Of a DNA stretch of 56,163 nt, positions 1 to 8,120 are shown one piece after another. The translations under genes and the position numbers were made by a program. Every line of letters starts with the position of its first letter. The first letter of the stretch is position 1. Under the pieces are notes generated by a model that saw only the letters and a list, made by a program, of their open reading frames with translations, did not search any database and had not been told where the DNA came from. Origin of the DNA: Chitinilyticum litopenaei DSM 21440 (GTDB lineage: Bacteria > Pseudomonadota > Gammaproteobacteria > Burkholderiales > Chitinibacteraceae); NCBI RefSeq assembly GCF_000428145.1, contig NZ_KE386630.1, forward strand, positions 76,846 to 133,008. Direction: 5' to 3'.

Positions 1-381
1 GATCTTGGCCGACAGGCCGATGCCGCGGCCTTCCTGCCCGCGCAGGTAGATCAGCATGCCGCGCCCCGCGTGGGCGATGCGCCGCAGCGCGGCGTCGAGC
101 TGCGCGCCGCAGTCGCACTGTACCGAGCCCAGCACGTCACCGGTCAGGCATTCGGAATGGATGCGGCACAGCAGCGGCTCGTCGCCGCCCAGCTGCGCCG
201 GATCGCCCGCGATCAGCACCATGTGCTCGTTCGGGTCGCCATCGAGCCGGAACACCCGCGAATGGAAAACGCCGTGGCGCGTGGCCAGCGGCGCTTCGGC
301 GAGCAGCACCAGCCCGGAGCTGGCATTTGCTGCGGAGCCCGGGATTGCTTCAGGAGTAAAAGGAGGGTTGGGGGTATTCAC
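1..381 (-). CDS. ribA: GTP cyclohydrolase II-like protein (RibA family), 3' part outside window
   Basis: This gene runs off the left edge; the first 127 codons are visible. GTP cyclohydrolase II opens GTP to the pyrimidine precursor of riboflavin in the cytoplasm. The family's zinc site is present (RIHSECLTGD, then CDCG; Cys78, Cys89, Cys91), as is the GTP-binding stretch YLRGQEGRGIGL near residue 113. The only in-frame start is a GTG at 381. It lies inside the end of the upstream flavoprotein gene, giving a 32-bp overlap and suggesting translational coupling. The N-terminal 25 residues are Pro/Ala-rich and unlike the E. coli start. Given its flavoprotein neighbour, it may be a second RibA that supplies flavin for that enzyme. 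The family call is firm; whether it is the housekeeping ribA is unknown. Confidence 0.88.
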   Translation of the reverse strand, partial: MNTPNPPFTPEAIPGSAANASSGLVLLAEAPLATRHGVFHSRVFRLDGDPNEHMVLIAGDPAQLGGDEPLLCRIHSECLTGDVLGSVQCDCGAQLDAALRRIAHAGRGMLIYLRGQEGRGIGLSAKI

Positions 382-1432
382 GATTCAGGGCCCAGTTGCC
401 GAGTTCAGCCAGCTTGTAGTCTGCCGGATCGTGCAGCGTATGGGTACGCACATTCCGCCAGAAGCGATCCAGTCGCAGCCGGGCGTGCGTGGCGCGCGCG
501 CCCATCACCTCGAAAATCCGGCTCGTGATGTCCAGCCCGGCCCGGTCTGCGGCGAGCTTGGCCGTCGCGGCCGCTTCGATGGCGAGCCAGAATTCGCCGT
601 AATGGCGCAGCGTGTACGGGTCGCGCCGCGCCTCGCTGGCAGCGGAGAAATGCCAGGCCCGCGCCTGGCTGCGCGTGTAGTCGCCGGCTTGCGCCAGCGC
701 GCCCTCGGCGATGCCCAGATAAATGGAGGCCAGAATCAGCTGCGCGAGCAGGGGCCGCAGGCAGGCGTAGGGCGAGCTGAGCGGGCCGGGGTCGAGCAGC
801 AGCTCGGCATCGTGAACGGCCACCCGGTCAAAGCGTGCCGAGCCGCTGTCGGTCTGGCGCTGGCCCATATTGTTCCAGTCGCCGAACAGTTCGATGCCGG
901 CGCGATCAGTGGGAACGACGGCGATCAGCAGGCGCTCGCTGCCTTCTTCCAGGGCCGACAGCAGCAGGCGGTCGGAATCCAGCGCGCCCGAGCAAAAGCT
1001 CTTCTGCCCGTCAAACAGGTAGCCGCCCGGCGCACGGGTCGCGACAGTGCGACGGTCGAGCGGATTGAGTGCATTGCCCCAGAACTGGCGCTGCGCGACG
1101 CTTTGCGCCTGCCAGTCCCGCCACTGCCCGTCGCTGCCAAACAGTCGCGTGGTCGCCAGCAACAGGTGATGGAAGGCGTAGACATGCGCCAGCGAGCTGT
1201 CCGCACGGGCGAGGATGCGCACCGTTTCCAGCGTCTGCCGCCAGCTTGCGCCGCCGCCGCCCAGCTCGACGGGGACGCTGATGTTCAAAAGACCGCTGTC
1301 CCTTAAAAGTTCGCGCTCGGCCTTCGGCGTTCCGCCGGCGAGATCGCGTGCGGCGGCGCTATTACTGAAACGGCTGGCGAGTGCTTCGGCTTGCGCGGCA
1401 AACAGGGGATGGGGCAATTCCGGTTTTGACAT
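350..1432 (-). CDS. Acyl-CoA dehydrogenase-fold flavoprotein, SfnB/DszC-like
   Basis: A 360-residue protein with the acyl-CoA dehydrogenase fold: N-terminal helical domain, central beta domain (NALNPLDRRTV, then GQKSFCSGA) and C-terminal helical domain. It ends with RNVRTHTLHDPADYK. The RT(H)TLHD signature is typical of the SfnB/DszC group, flavin-dependent monooxygenases that use reduced FMN rather than oxidising acyl-CoA; I see no obvious catalytic glutamate. The start is the ATG at 1432, where the family N-terminus begins; upstream codons look non-coding and no strong ribosome-binding site is seen. It overlaps the downstream GTP cyclohydrolase II-like gene by 32 bp, which fits a flavin-requiring reaction. 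Substrate unknown; an organosulfur compound is only a guess from the family. Confidence 0.75.
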   Translation of the reverse strand: MSKPELPHPLFAAQAEALASRFSNSAAARDLAGGTPKAERELLRDSGLLNISVPVELGGGGASWRQTLETVRILARADSSLAHVYAFHHLLLATTRLFGSDGQWRDWQAQSVAQRQFWGNALNPLDRRTVATRAPGGYLFDGQKSFCSGALDSDRLLLSALEEGSERLLIAVVPTDRAGIELFGDWNNMGQRQTDSGSARFDRVAVHDAELLLDPGPLSSPYACLRPLLAQLILASIYLGIAEGALAQAGDYTRSQARAWHFSAASEARRDPYTLRHYGEFWLAIEAAATAKLAADRAGLDITSRIFEVMGARATHARLRLDRFWRNVRTHTLHDPADYKLAELGNWALNREYPQPSFYS

Positions 1433-2217
1433 GGCGTATAGGGGCGTTGATGGATACCCGATCAACGCAAGAAACGGGCCAGCTAGAAAATGCAGCGAGA
1501 CCGCCAGTTCATCACCATAAGTGCTTCCTGAGCAGCAGCACTTCAGCAAGTGTGCTGGAGAGCAGCCAATTGCTCCCCCCGAATACCAGCCTTACCCATC
1601 CCGGGTGAGTTGTGGCAAAGCCCCCTGCGGAATATTCAGGTTGGCGTCAATCGTGGACAGCCGTTTGTGGGGCATCACGCCCCGACAGAAGACCGGATTG
1701 CTGTTGCCGCCCTCACGGCCAAGCTGGCGGGCGGAACATCACCGACATTGGGGTGCAGAACGATCAGCCATCCTTGATCGGCCTGGGAAAGACAGCAACC
1801 CCGGCGCGGATAGCGCCCACCTGCCTGAGTTGGGCAGGCGCGCAATCAGACCGATGACGATGGGCATCTTGCAAGCCTTCATGCTGCCCATCTGAAAAAT
1901 GACCAGGCGTTTCACCATCAGCCTCTGCGGCGTAATTCGCAGATTCGATCCCTGCTCGCTACACCTATAAAATCAGCGGGCCACTGTAAGATGCAGCAGC
2001 CCGCTTGTATTGCTCGTCACCAAGCGGGCCCAGACAGGCAGGCGATCAGTGCGGCACACCGGTCCAAATCCTGGGGTCACGGCGTCATGTGAGGCAGAAA
2101 AGGCCGCAGCGGCCTTGCTGCATGAATCGTCCACAACCTGTATGAGCTTTCCCGTCAGGACTATTGCCACATCAGTACTGAAACAAATTCGCTGACCGGC
2201 ACTGCCGAGCCACTTGC
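1433..2217. other. Long intergenic region without a recognised gene
   Basis: About 785 bp lie between the flavoprotein start and the stop of the HsbR-like gene. I see no convincing coding frame. Hairpins are present at 1519-1543 (arms AAGTGCT/AGCACTT) and 1999-2029 (arms GCCCGCTTG/CAAGCGGGC, 13-base loop), and a terminator lies at 2098-2116. A tRNA T-arm-like fragment at 1939-1966 has no matching 5' half. The stretch could hold a regulatory RNA, but nothing matches a class I know. Confidence 0.4.
2098..2116 (-). terminator. Rho-independent terminator of the hsb-like operon
   Basis: A perfect palindrome with arms AAGGCCGC/GCGGCCTT at 2100-2116 is followed on the minus strand by a short T tract. 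It lies about 100 bp past the stop of the receiver-phosphatase gene, the last gene of that operon. Confidence 0.6.
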
Positions 2218-3951
2218 TCAGGCATGCCCCCAGCGATTGACGCCCGGCCGATAGAACGCCAGCACTTCATTGCCGCAGCCCACGAACTGCATCCCCGCAC
2301 ACAAGGAACGCAGCAACAGGATGCCACGGCCGTGGGCGACGGTAGTCTGCACAGCCTCTTGCCTGCTCCAGCTTGCCCAATCAAAGCCCGGCCCGCTGTC
2401 CTTGACCCGGATTTGCAGCAAGTCCTGGCCTCCCTGCACCAGCCCTGCAAGATCAATCTCGATCCTGCCCTCCTCCAGTTGCGCCAGTCGCTCGGCTCTT
2501 TGCTGCAAATAGTCATCCATGCCGTTGGCGCTGTGCTTGAGCGAGGAGTCCATGCGCAGCAGGCCGTGGTCAACGGCATTGACGAACAACTCGGTAAGAA
2601 TGAGGAAAACGTCGGACTGGGAATGGGTCAAGGCCTTGATTTCGTTCACAAAAGTCATCATGAACGGAACCGTATTGATATAGCGGAGCTCTTCAGCCCC
2701 CAGAACGAGACTGTAGCGCCACTTGCACTCCTCCAGGGCCAGCAAGGCCGGCATGGTAAAGTCCGAAAGTGCAGGCAAGGGCGAGACTCGCTCCAGTTCC
2801 ACGGCATTGGCTGTCGCACCGAATGACAGGACCACCAGCGAAACATCGTCATGGTGAGCGCTACCCTGCAAAAAATCGGCAAGACTGTTCTGGATTGCTT
2901 CGACACGCAGCCCGTTTTTTACTCCGGACAATGCCAGCAAGACCCGCTCGACACCAAACGCCTCGCCACTGGGCGAACTGGCTTCGATCAAGCCATCCGA
3001 GCTGGCGACCACCAAACCGGGCTCTTCAAAGTAATGCCTGACCGGTACAAAATCCATGCCGTGACTGGGCACGATTCCCAGAGGCAAATTGGACGACTGC
3101 ACCATCTTGATCGGCACACCGGCCGCATCGGTAATCTGCAAAGCGGGCATGCCGCCATTCCAGATCTCGACACACTGATTGATTTCATCAAGCGCCAGCA
3201 GCACCACAGCCACGAATCGGCCCACCGGCAGGACTTGGCGGATCTTGTTGTTCATTTCCGCAAGAATGTCGGAAATGCCATAACCCTTCTCGGTCATGCT
3301 GTAGAAGGGTTGTGTGAGTGGCAATACATTCAGCGCAGCGGTCAGGCCATGGCCAATTCCGTCGGCAAGCAGGACGTGCAGAACCTGGCCGGGCGTGCGT
3401 GCAGCGGCAATCAGATCACCGGAAAGGCTCTCCGCCGGAGAGAGCCAGTACTCGAGACAGGGGTCGGAGAGTCGCTCGGCATTGACCATCTGCTCGATCA
3501 GGTGCCGGGCAACCCTTTTTTCCTCTTCCGCCCGATCATAGTAATCGGCCAGCTTGCTGGATTGCTCGACAACCTGGCGATTCAGATCCAGCGTGCGACT
3601 GAAGGCCTTGAGTTTGGCCTCCAGCACACGAAAATTGACTGGCTTGTTGATGTAATCGTCAGCGCCCTGCTCGATGGCTTCGGCAAGGCGGTTTTCTTCG
3701 CCAACGCCGGTTACGAAGACTATCGGCACCCATAGGGCCCCAGCCTCCGCCTTGATCATGGCTGCGGCTTCCGGGCCGGACATGACTGGCATCATCATGT
3801 CCATCAGCACCAGGTCTGGTCGATGTGATCGCCAGTTTTCCACAGCCTCAAGACCGTTGCGCGCCTGAATGGCGGTATGCCCCAGCGCCTCGACAAATCG
3901 TGAAATCAGCAGAAGTACGGCGTCGGTATCGTCAACAACCAGAATTTTCAT
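2218..3951 (-). CDS. Response regulator-PP2C phosphatase-anti-sigma kinase fusion (HsbR-like)
   Basis: A 577-residue three-domain cytoplasmic regulator. Residues 1-120 are a receiver with DD at 7-8, phospho-acceptor Asp51, Thr81 and Lys103. Residues about 165-380 are a SpoIIE/PP2C phosphatase with metal ligands in SGD (177-179), DGIGHG (197-202), DG (319-320) and HHDD (366-369). Residues about 425-565 are a GHKL kinase domain with N-box ILTELFVNAVDHGL, DSGPGFD and HGRGILL. This is the architecture of Pseudomonas HsbR, which both phosphorylates and dephosphorylates the STAS protein HsbA to control an anti-sigma factor and c-di-GMP output. A STAS gene lies 14 bp upstream and a kinase gene before it. 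The phosphodonor is probably that kinase or an HptB-like protein, which is not in the window. Confidence 0.88.
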   Translation of the reverse strand: MKILVVDDTDAVLLLISRFVEALGHTAIQARNGLEAVENWRSHRPDLVLMDMMMPVMSGPEAAAMIKAEAGALWVPIVFVTGVGEENRLAEAIEQGADDYINKPVNFRVLEAKLKAFSRTLDLNRQVVEQSSKLADYYDRAEEEKRVARHLIEQMVNAERLSDPCLEYWLSPAESLSGDLIAAARTPGQVLHVLLADGIGHGLTAALNVLPLTQPFYSMTEKGYGISDILAEMNNKIRQVLPVGRFVAVVLLALDEINQCVEIWNGGMPALQITDAAGVPIKMVQSSNLPLGIVPSHGMDFVPVRHYFEEPGLVVASSDGLIEASSPSGEAFGVERVLLALSGVKNGLRVEAIQNSLADFLQGSAHHDDVSLVVLSFGATANAVELERVSPLPALSDFTMPALLALEECKWRYSLVLGAEELRYINTVPFMMTFVNEIKALTHSQSDVFLILTELFVNAVDHGLLRMDSSLKHSANGMDDYLQQRAERLAQLEEGRIEIDLAGLVQGGQDLLQIRVKDSGPGFDWASWSRQEAVQTTVAHGRGILLLRSLCAGMQFVGCGNEVLAFYRPGVNRWGHA

Positions 3952-3965
3952 CAGATCGCCGGCGA

Positions 3966-4271
3966 TCAGCGGATCGTGAAAATCTTGCCGAAACAGGCGA
4001 TTTCCAGCACCTGCTTCACTGCGTCACGACAATTGACCAATGCCAATGTCTTGTTTGCAGAACCGATTTTCTCCTTGAGGAGCAGCAGCATACCCAGTGC
4101 CGAGCTATCCAGATAATTGACATTCTGGAAATCAACCAGCACTTCCCTGATTTCGGTGTTGGCGATCAGGGATTCACAAACCTGCCGGAATTCCCTATGA
4201 GCGCTGAAATCAAACTGCCCTGACAAAATCACACGTCCCGTACTACCTTCGATTTGTACTGTCGGCGTCAT
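3966..4271 (-). CDS. STAS-domain anti-sigma factor antagonist (HsbA-like)
   Basis: A 101-residue single STAS domain. The phosphorylation loop reads NVNYLDSSALG, placing the candidate phospho-Ser at residue 56. In HsbA/SpoIIAA-type partners, the unphosphorylated form binds and removes an anti-sigma factor. The ATG at 4271 gives a family-length protein; a longer in-frame version starting at 4358 would overlap the upstream gene and add a non-homologous leader. It lies between the sensor kinase and the phosphatase/kinase fusion, with 55 bp to the former and 14 bp to the latter, so the three are almost certainly one operon and a partner-switching circuit. No dedicated anti-sigma factor such as FlgM is visible in this window. 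Confidence 0.85.
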   Translation of the reverse strand: MTPTVQIEGSTGRVILSGQFDFSAHREFRQVCESLIANTEIREVLVDFQNVNYLDSSALGMLLLLKEKIGSANKTLALVNCRDAVKQVLEIACFGKIFTIR

Positions 4272-4326
4272 ATCGATCAAAACCTCAAAAAAAGCAGATG
4301 TGTGTTTATATGTCTCTAGAAAGCGC

Positions 4327-5559
4327 TCACGAGCCTGTCTCGCCGGGCAAACTGTCACGTCGATCCAGGTTACTGCCGCTTACTAAGTTAGTATGCACGA
4401 CTTGCAGAGGCAAGCGTATCGTGAATTCAGCGCCCTCGCCCAGCGTAGTGTCCACCTGAACGTCTCCACCCCAAGCTTGGACAAGATTACGGACAATGGC
4501 GAGACCCAGGCCCGTACCATCTTTGCGCGTTGTAAAAAACGGCTCGAACAAACGTTCCAGATCAGCCTCGGCGATGCCGGGTCCGTGATCCCGCACAGCC
4601 AGGCAAACCCAAGTTTCATCATTGCAGAGTCTAACTCGCAACTCCATGCCGGCGAAAGCAACCTGCAGGGCATTTTCGAGTAAATTACTGATCACGCCAG
4701 CCATTTCCTTGCGATTGACGCGAATCCAGCTTGGCTGCGGGCTTATTTCAATCACAAGACGGATTCCCGCCTGCTCCACAGCGGGTTGAATGTGCTGCAA
4801 GGTTTCTTCCAGAACCTCCCGCAAATCAAGCAATTCCACGGCCATCTGCTGACCGCGGACAAAGCGCAGCATGTTCTGGATCAGCTCTTCCAGATGCTGC
4901 AGGCGATTCTGTATCTTGCCTGCAACACGCACCCTGCCCTGCAACGGCAGATCAGGGAGCTCAAGGTGCCCCAGATAGAGCATGGCAGCAGCCAGCGGCG
5001 TGCGCAGCTGGTGAGCAAGCCCCGCCGCCATCTCCCCCATGGCCACCAGACGTTCATGGCGACTCAATGCATGCTGCATGGATCGATACTCCGTCATGTC
5101 ATGCATCAGGATCAAACTGCTCTGCTCGCCCGGCACGGGGGAACACACAATCGAGAACCAGTGTTCAGCGGCCCCTGGCTTGCGGGCAAGCCAGAGATCA
5201 AACTCGGCAGTCGCAGTCATGTTGGCTGCCAGCCAATCCTGCCAGTTCATGCCATTGAACAGGGCCGGAGCAAACTCCCTAGCTGCACGATTCATGCTCA
5301 CCACCAAGCCCCGCCCATCCAGCTCGATTACACCTGCAGGCAACTGCTCCAGCAAGGAAGTCAGCCGCCTTGAAAGAGCGGCCTTTTCATCCAGCTCGCG
5401 TTTGAGTTGACCATTGGCCAGCTGGAGCTGCTCTGTAAGCGAAACGACCTGTTGCTGCAGCTCGGCATATGACGATGAAAGCTGCCTGGAAGCTTCGGCA
5501 AAGAGTGAAAATGCGGCCTCCAACTCATGTGGATCAAGCTTTCCGGTCGGTTCTTCCAT
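4327..5559 (-). CDS. PAS-domain sensor histidine kinase, FleS/FlrB-like
   Basis: A 410-residue soluble histidine kinase with no transmembrane segment. The order is N-terminal coiled coil (about 30-65), PAS domain (about 70-155), HisKA with GEMAAGLAHQLRTPLAAAML (phospho-His183) and HATPase with SNLLENAL (Asn296), DHGPGI (324-329) and GTGLGLA (348-354). The HisKA sequence resembles FleS/FlrB, kinases that normally pair with a sigma-54-dependent regulator in flagellar gene control. Here the partner is instead an STAS protein and a receiver-phosphatase fusion in the same operon, so Asp51 of that fusion is the obvious target. The operon is divergent from the chemotaxis genes. The minus strand upstream carries a TATAAT (5593-5598) and a sigma-28-like element. 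Confidence 0.85.
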   Translation of the reverse strand: MEEPTGKLDPHELEAAFSLFAEASRQLSSSYAELQQQVVSLTEQLQLANGQLKRELDEKAALSRRLTSLLEQLPAGVIELDGRGLVVSMNRAAREFAPALFNGMNWQDWLAANMTATAEFDLWLARKPGAAEHWFSIVCSPVPGEQSSLILMHDMTEYRSMQHALSRHERLVAMGEMAAGLAHQLRTPLAAAMLYLGHLELPDLPLQGRVRVAGKIQNRLQHLEELIQNMLRFVRGQQMAVELLDLREVLEETLQHIQPAVEQAGIRLVIEISPQPSWIRVNRKEMAGVISNLLENALQVAFAGMELRVRLCNDETWVCLAVRDHGPGIAEADLERLFEPFFTTRKDGTGLGLAIVRNLVQAWGGDVQVDTTLGEGAEFTIRLPLQVVHTNLVSGSNLDRRDSLPGETGS

Positions 5560-5624
5560 GCGCAGGCGTCCTTGTTGCGGTCATTCTTTTCGATTATAAA
5601 GAGGCGAGACGTCGTGTGAATGAG

Positions 5625-5651
5625 CTATCGGCGAAAGAAAAGCGATGTTTT
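5625..5651 (-). promoter_or_regulatory. Possible sigma-28-like promoter of the kinase operon
   Basis: On the minus strand, AAAA is followed after 15 bases by GCCGATAG. This is one mismatch in each half from the flagellar consensus TAAA-N15-GCCGATAA. It lies about 65 bp upstream of the kinase start. A sigma-70-type TATAAT at 5593-5598 is an alternative promoter. Confidence 0.4.
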
Positions 5652-5654
5652 CCT

Positions 5655-5681
5655 TAAACCATCCGGTTAAACTGCCGATAA
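5655..5681 (+). promoter_or_regulatory. Sigma-28 (FliA) flagellar promoter for the chemotaxis operon
   Basis: TAAA at 5655-5658 and GCCGATAA at 5674-5681 are separated by exactly 15 bases. This matches the FliA consensus in both boxes and spacing. It lies 43 bp upstream of the GTG start of the first cheV, placing the operon in the late flagellar class. Confidence 0.85.
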
Positions 5682-5724
5682 CAGTAAACTCTGATGAACG
5701 ACCCTGAGCAAACCGGAGGTAGTT

Positions 5725-6678
5725 GTGTCTGATCTTCTAAAAAATATTGACGCCCGCACCAAGCTGGCAGGCACAAACAAGCTCGAAATCCTGCTGTTCA
5801 CACTTGGGCTTGATCAACGCTCGGGCCGACGCGAGACCTTCGGCATCAATGTTTTCAAGGTGCGTGAAGTCATGCGCACTCCGGAAATTACCCAGGCACC
5901 GGAAATGCCCTCTTCGGTAGAGGGCATGGTCAGCCTGCGCGGCACGCTGGTCCCCGTGATTGATCTTGCCAAGTACGCGGGCATTGCCACTGAAAGCCGC
6001 CCGGAAATCATGATCGTTTCCGAATACAACGGGCACACTCAAGGCTTTCTGGTTGAAGCTGTCGACACCATTCTGCGCCTGGACTGGTCCGTCATGCGCG
6101 TCCCGCCCGACATGCTCACCATGCAGATGGGCGGCCTAGTCACGGCCGTTACCGAACTTGAAAGCGGCAAACTGGTCATGATGCTCGACGTCGAAAAGGT
6201 ACTTGCCGAAACGACGGCTGGCGTATCGGAAATCGACGTCAACACCATCATTCAAGACAAGAACTTTGTCACTAAAACCGTTTATTTTGCCGATGACTCG
6301 GTTGTTGCTCGACGCCAGATTGAAATGACTCTTGACGCCATGCAGGTCAGGCACATGCACGCCATCAATGGCAAGCGCGCCTGGGATGACCTGTTGAGGC
6401 TGGCGCAATCTGCCGACATTCAGGGCAAGTCGGTCAAGGATCTGGTGCAACTGATCCTCACCGATGTCGAAATGCCCGAAATGGATGGCTACATGCTGAC
6501 GCGGATGATCAAAAGCGACCCGCGCTTTGTCGGAATTCCGGTTCTCATGCATTCCTCACTCTCCGGCCTGTCGAACCAGAAGCTCGGGCAATCCGTCGGC
6601 GTGGATGGCTATGTCGCCAAGTTCGAACCGCACAAACTTTCCGAGACCATTGCCAATTTCCTGCTCAAGGATGCTTGA
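5725..6678 (+). CDS. cheV: Chemotaxis protein CheV (CheW-receiver fusion), copy 1
   Basis: A 317-residue cytoplasmic scaffold. Residues 1-165 are a CheW domain that couples chemoreceptors to CheA (FGINVFKVREV, GMVSLRGTLVPVIDL). Residues about 185-317 are a receiver with DD 190-191, phospho-acceptor Asp247 in LTDVEMPEMDGYM and Lys299. CheV acts like CheW but can be tuned by phosphorylation. The start is a GTG at 5725 preceded by GGAGGT four bases upstream. It is the first gene after a sigma-28 promoter. A second cheV follows after 38 bp and shares long identical blocks, indicating tandem duplication. No separate cheW is present in the window, so these two may be the couplers for this CheA. Confidence 0.94.
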   Translation: MSDLLKNIDARTKLAGTNKLEILLFTLGLDQRSGRRETFGINVFKVREVMRTPEITQAPEMPSSVEGMVSLRGTLVPVIDLAKYAGIATESRPEIMIVSEYNGHTQGFLVEAVDTILRLDWSVMRVPPDMLTMQMGGLVTAVTELESGKLVMMLDVEKVLAETTAGVSEIDVNTIIQDKNFVTKTVYFADDSVVARRQIEMTLDAMQVRHMHAINGKRAWDDLLRLAQSADIQGKSVKDLVQLILTDVEMPEMDGYMLTRMIKSDPRFVGIPVLMHSSLSGLSNQKLGQSVGVDGYVAKFEPHKLSETIANFLLKDA

Positions 6679-6716
6679 GTCCCTCCGGAACCAGCCAAAG
6701 ATAGCGAGTACACATC

Positions 6717-7652
6717 ATGGCCCAACAAGCAAACCTGCTCGAAAGTGTCGACGCCCGCACCAAGCTCGCCGGATCCAACAAGATGGAAATCCTCTTGTTC
6801 ACCCTTGGCAGCAGGGAAATATTCGGCATCAACGTTTTTAAGGTTCGCGAGGTTTCACAAACCCCCAAAATCACCAAGACTCCCAATATGCCTCATGGTG
6901 TCGAAGGGGTGATCTCGCTGCGCGGCAACATCATTCCGGTGATTGCCTTGTCGCGTTTTGTCGCAACGCAGGATCCGGCAGATGGCGACACCACCAGCAC
7001 CATGATCGTGACCGAATTTTCAAAGCATACCCAAGCGTTTCTGGTGCACGAAGTGGATCGCATCATCCGTGTTGACTGGGACAAGGTGCGCGCACCGGAA
7101 AGCATGCTGGCCGGCAATCAGGCACTCATTACCGCGATTACCGAGCTGCCGGATGGCAAGCTGGTTTCAATTCTGGATGTCGAGCAGATTCTTTCCACCG
7201 TCATCGGGGAGCCAGTCATCCCCGAGCTGCCCAAGGCAGCCATCGACCCGGACACCTTCATGTTCTTTGTTGATGACTCAATGGTTGCCCGCAAGGAAAT
7301 CGTTGGGGTTCTTGACAAGATCGGCATCAAGTATCACCAGGCCAATAATGGCAAGGAAGCCTGGGACAAATTGCAAAATCTCGCCAACCGTGCCGTGCAC
7401 GATGGCGAGCGCCTGAAGGACAAGCTGAAAATGATTCTGGTGGATGCAGAGATGCCGGAAATGGATGGCTATGTCCTGACCAAGTACATCAAATCGGATC
7501 ACCGCTTCCAGGGCATCCCTGTTGTAATGCACTCTTCCCTGTCATCCAACGCCAACCGGGCCATGGGCTCAAGTGTTGGGGTTGATGCCTATGTGGCTAA
7601 ATTTGACCCCCTGATTCTGGCCGATACACTGACCCCAATGCTTGTCGGCTAA
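6717..7652 (+). CDS. cheV: Chemotaxis protein CheV, copy 2
   Basis: A 311-residue paralogue of the preceding gene with the same order: CheW domain (1-165), receiver (about 182-311), DD 186-187 and phospho-acceptor Asp243 in LVDAEMPEMDGYV. The two differ most in the early CheW loop: copy 1 has a four-residue insertion at QRSGRRET where this copy has SREI. They also differ around residue 85, where this copy carries QDPADGDTT. These differences could change receptor or CheA preference. It lies inside the cheV-cheV-cheY-cheZ-cheA operon, 46 bp before cheY. Function is firm by family; why two copies are kept is not known. Confidence 0.93.
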   Translation: MAQQANLLESVDARTKLAGSNKMEILLFTLGSREIFGINVFKVREVSQTPKITKTPNMPHGVEGVISLRGNIIPVIALSRFVATQDPADGDTTSTMIVTEFSKHTQAFLVHEVDRIIRVDWDKVRAPESMLAGNQALITAITELPDGKLVSILDVEQILSTVIGEPVIPELPKAAIDPDTFMFFVDDSMVARKEIVGVLDKIGIKYHQANNGKEAWDKLQNLANRAVHDGERLKDKLKMILVDAEMPEMDGYVLTKYIKSDHRFQGIPVVMHSSLSSNANRAMGSSVGVDAYVAKFDPLILADTLTPMLVG

Positions 7653-7698
7653 ATAAATATGAAAACAACAGCGCTGCATGCTGTTTGGAGTAAATGAG

Positions 7699-8088
7699 AT
7701 GAATGATCAGAACATGCGTTTCCTCGTCGTGGACGATTTTTCCACGATGCGTCGCATCGTCCGGAATCTTTTGAAGGAATTGGGGTACTCCAATGTTGAT
7801 GAGGCTGAAGACGGCCAAGTTGCCTTGCACAAGCTGAAAAATGGCGTATTTGATTTTGTCGTCACCGACTGGAACATGCCGAACATGACCGGTATCGAGT
7901 TACTGCGGCAAATCAGGGCAGACGCCCAGCTGAAGCATTTGCCGGTGCTGATGGTTACCGCAGAAGCCAAGAAAGAGAACATCATCGAGGCGGCAACGGC
8001 AGGTGCGAATGGCTACATCGTCAAGCCGTTCACTGCCGCGACACTGGATGAAAAGCTGAAAAAGATTTTCTCCAATATGGCCAAATAA
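7699..8088 (+). CDS. cheY: Chemotaxis response regulator CheY
   Basis: A 129-residue stand-alone receiver that carries the signal from CheA to the flagellar switch. Key residues fall at exactly the E. coli positions: DD 12-13, Asp57 (VVTDWNMPN), Thr87, Tyr106 and Lys109. The ATG at 7699 is chosen because TTGGAG lies eight bases upstream and it gives the family length; an upstream in-frame ATG at 7678 would add seven residues. It is followed by cheZ after 32 bp. Its phosphatase CheZ and kinase CheA are in the same operon. Confidence 0.96.
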   Translation: MNDQNMRFLVVDDFSTMRRIVRNLLKELGYSNVDEAEDGQVALHKLKNGVFDFVVTDWNMPNMTGIELLRQIRADAQLKHLPVLMVTAEAKKENIIEAATAGANGYIVKPFTAATLDEKLKKIFSNMAK

Positions 8089-8120
8089 GCTGAAACAAAA
8101 CTGAAGCGCAGGAGAGAACT

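Noticed and set aside
1939..1966. tRNA-like T-arm and acceptor end on the plus strand
   Set aside because: GCAGATTCGATCCCTGC plus TCGCTACA looks like a tRNA 3' end, but the T-stem has a mismatch, CCA reads CCT, and no complementary 5' acceptor (GTAGCGA) or anticodon arm lies upstream. No tmRNA tag sequence was found either.
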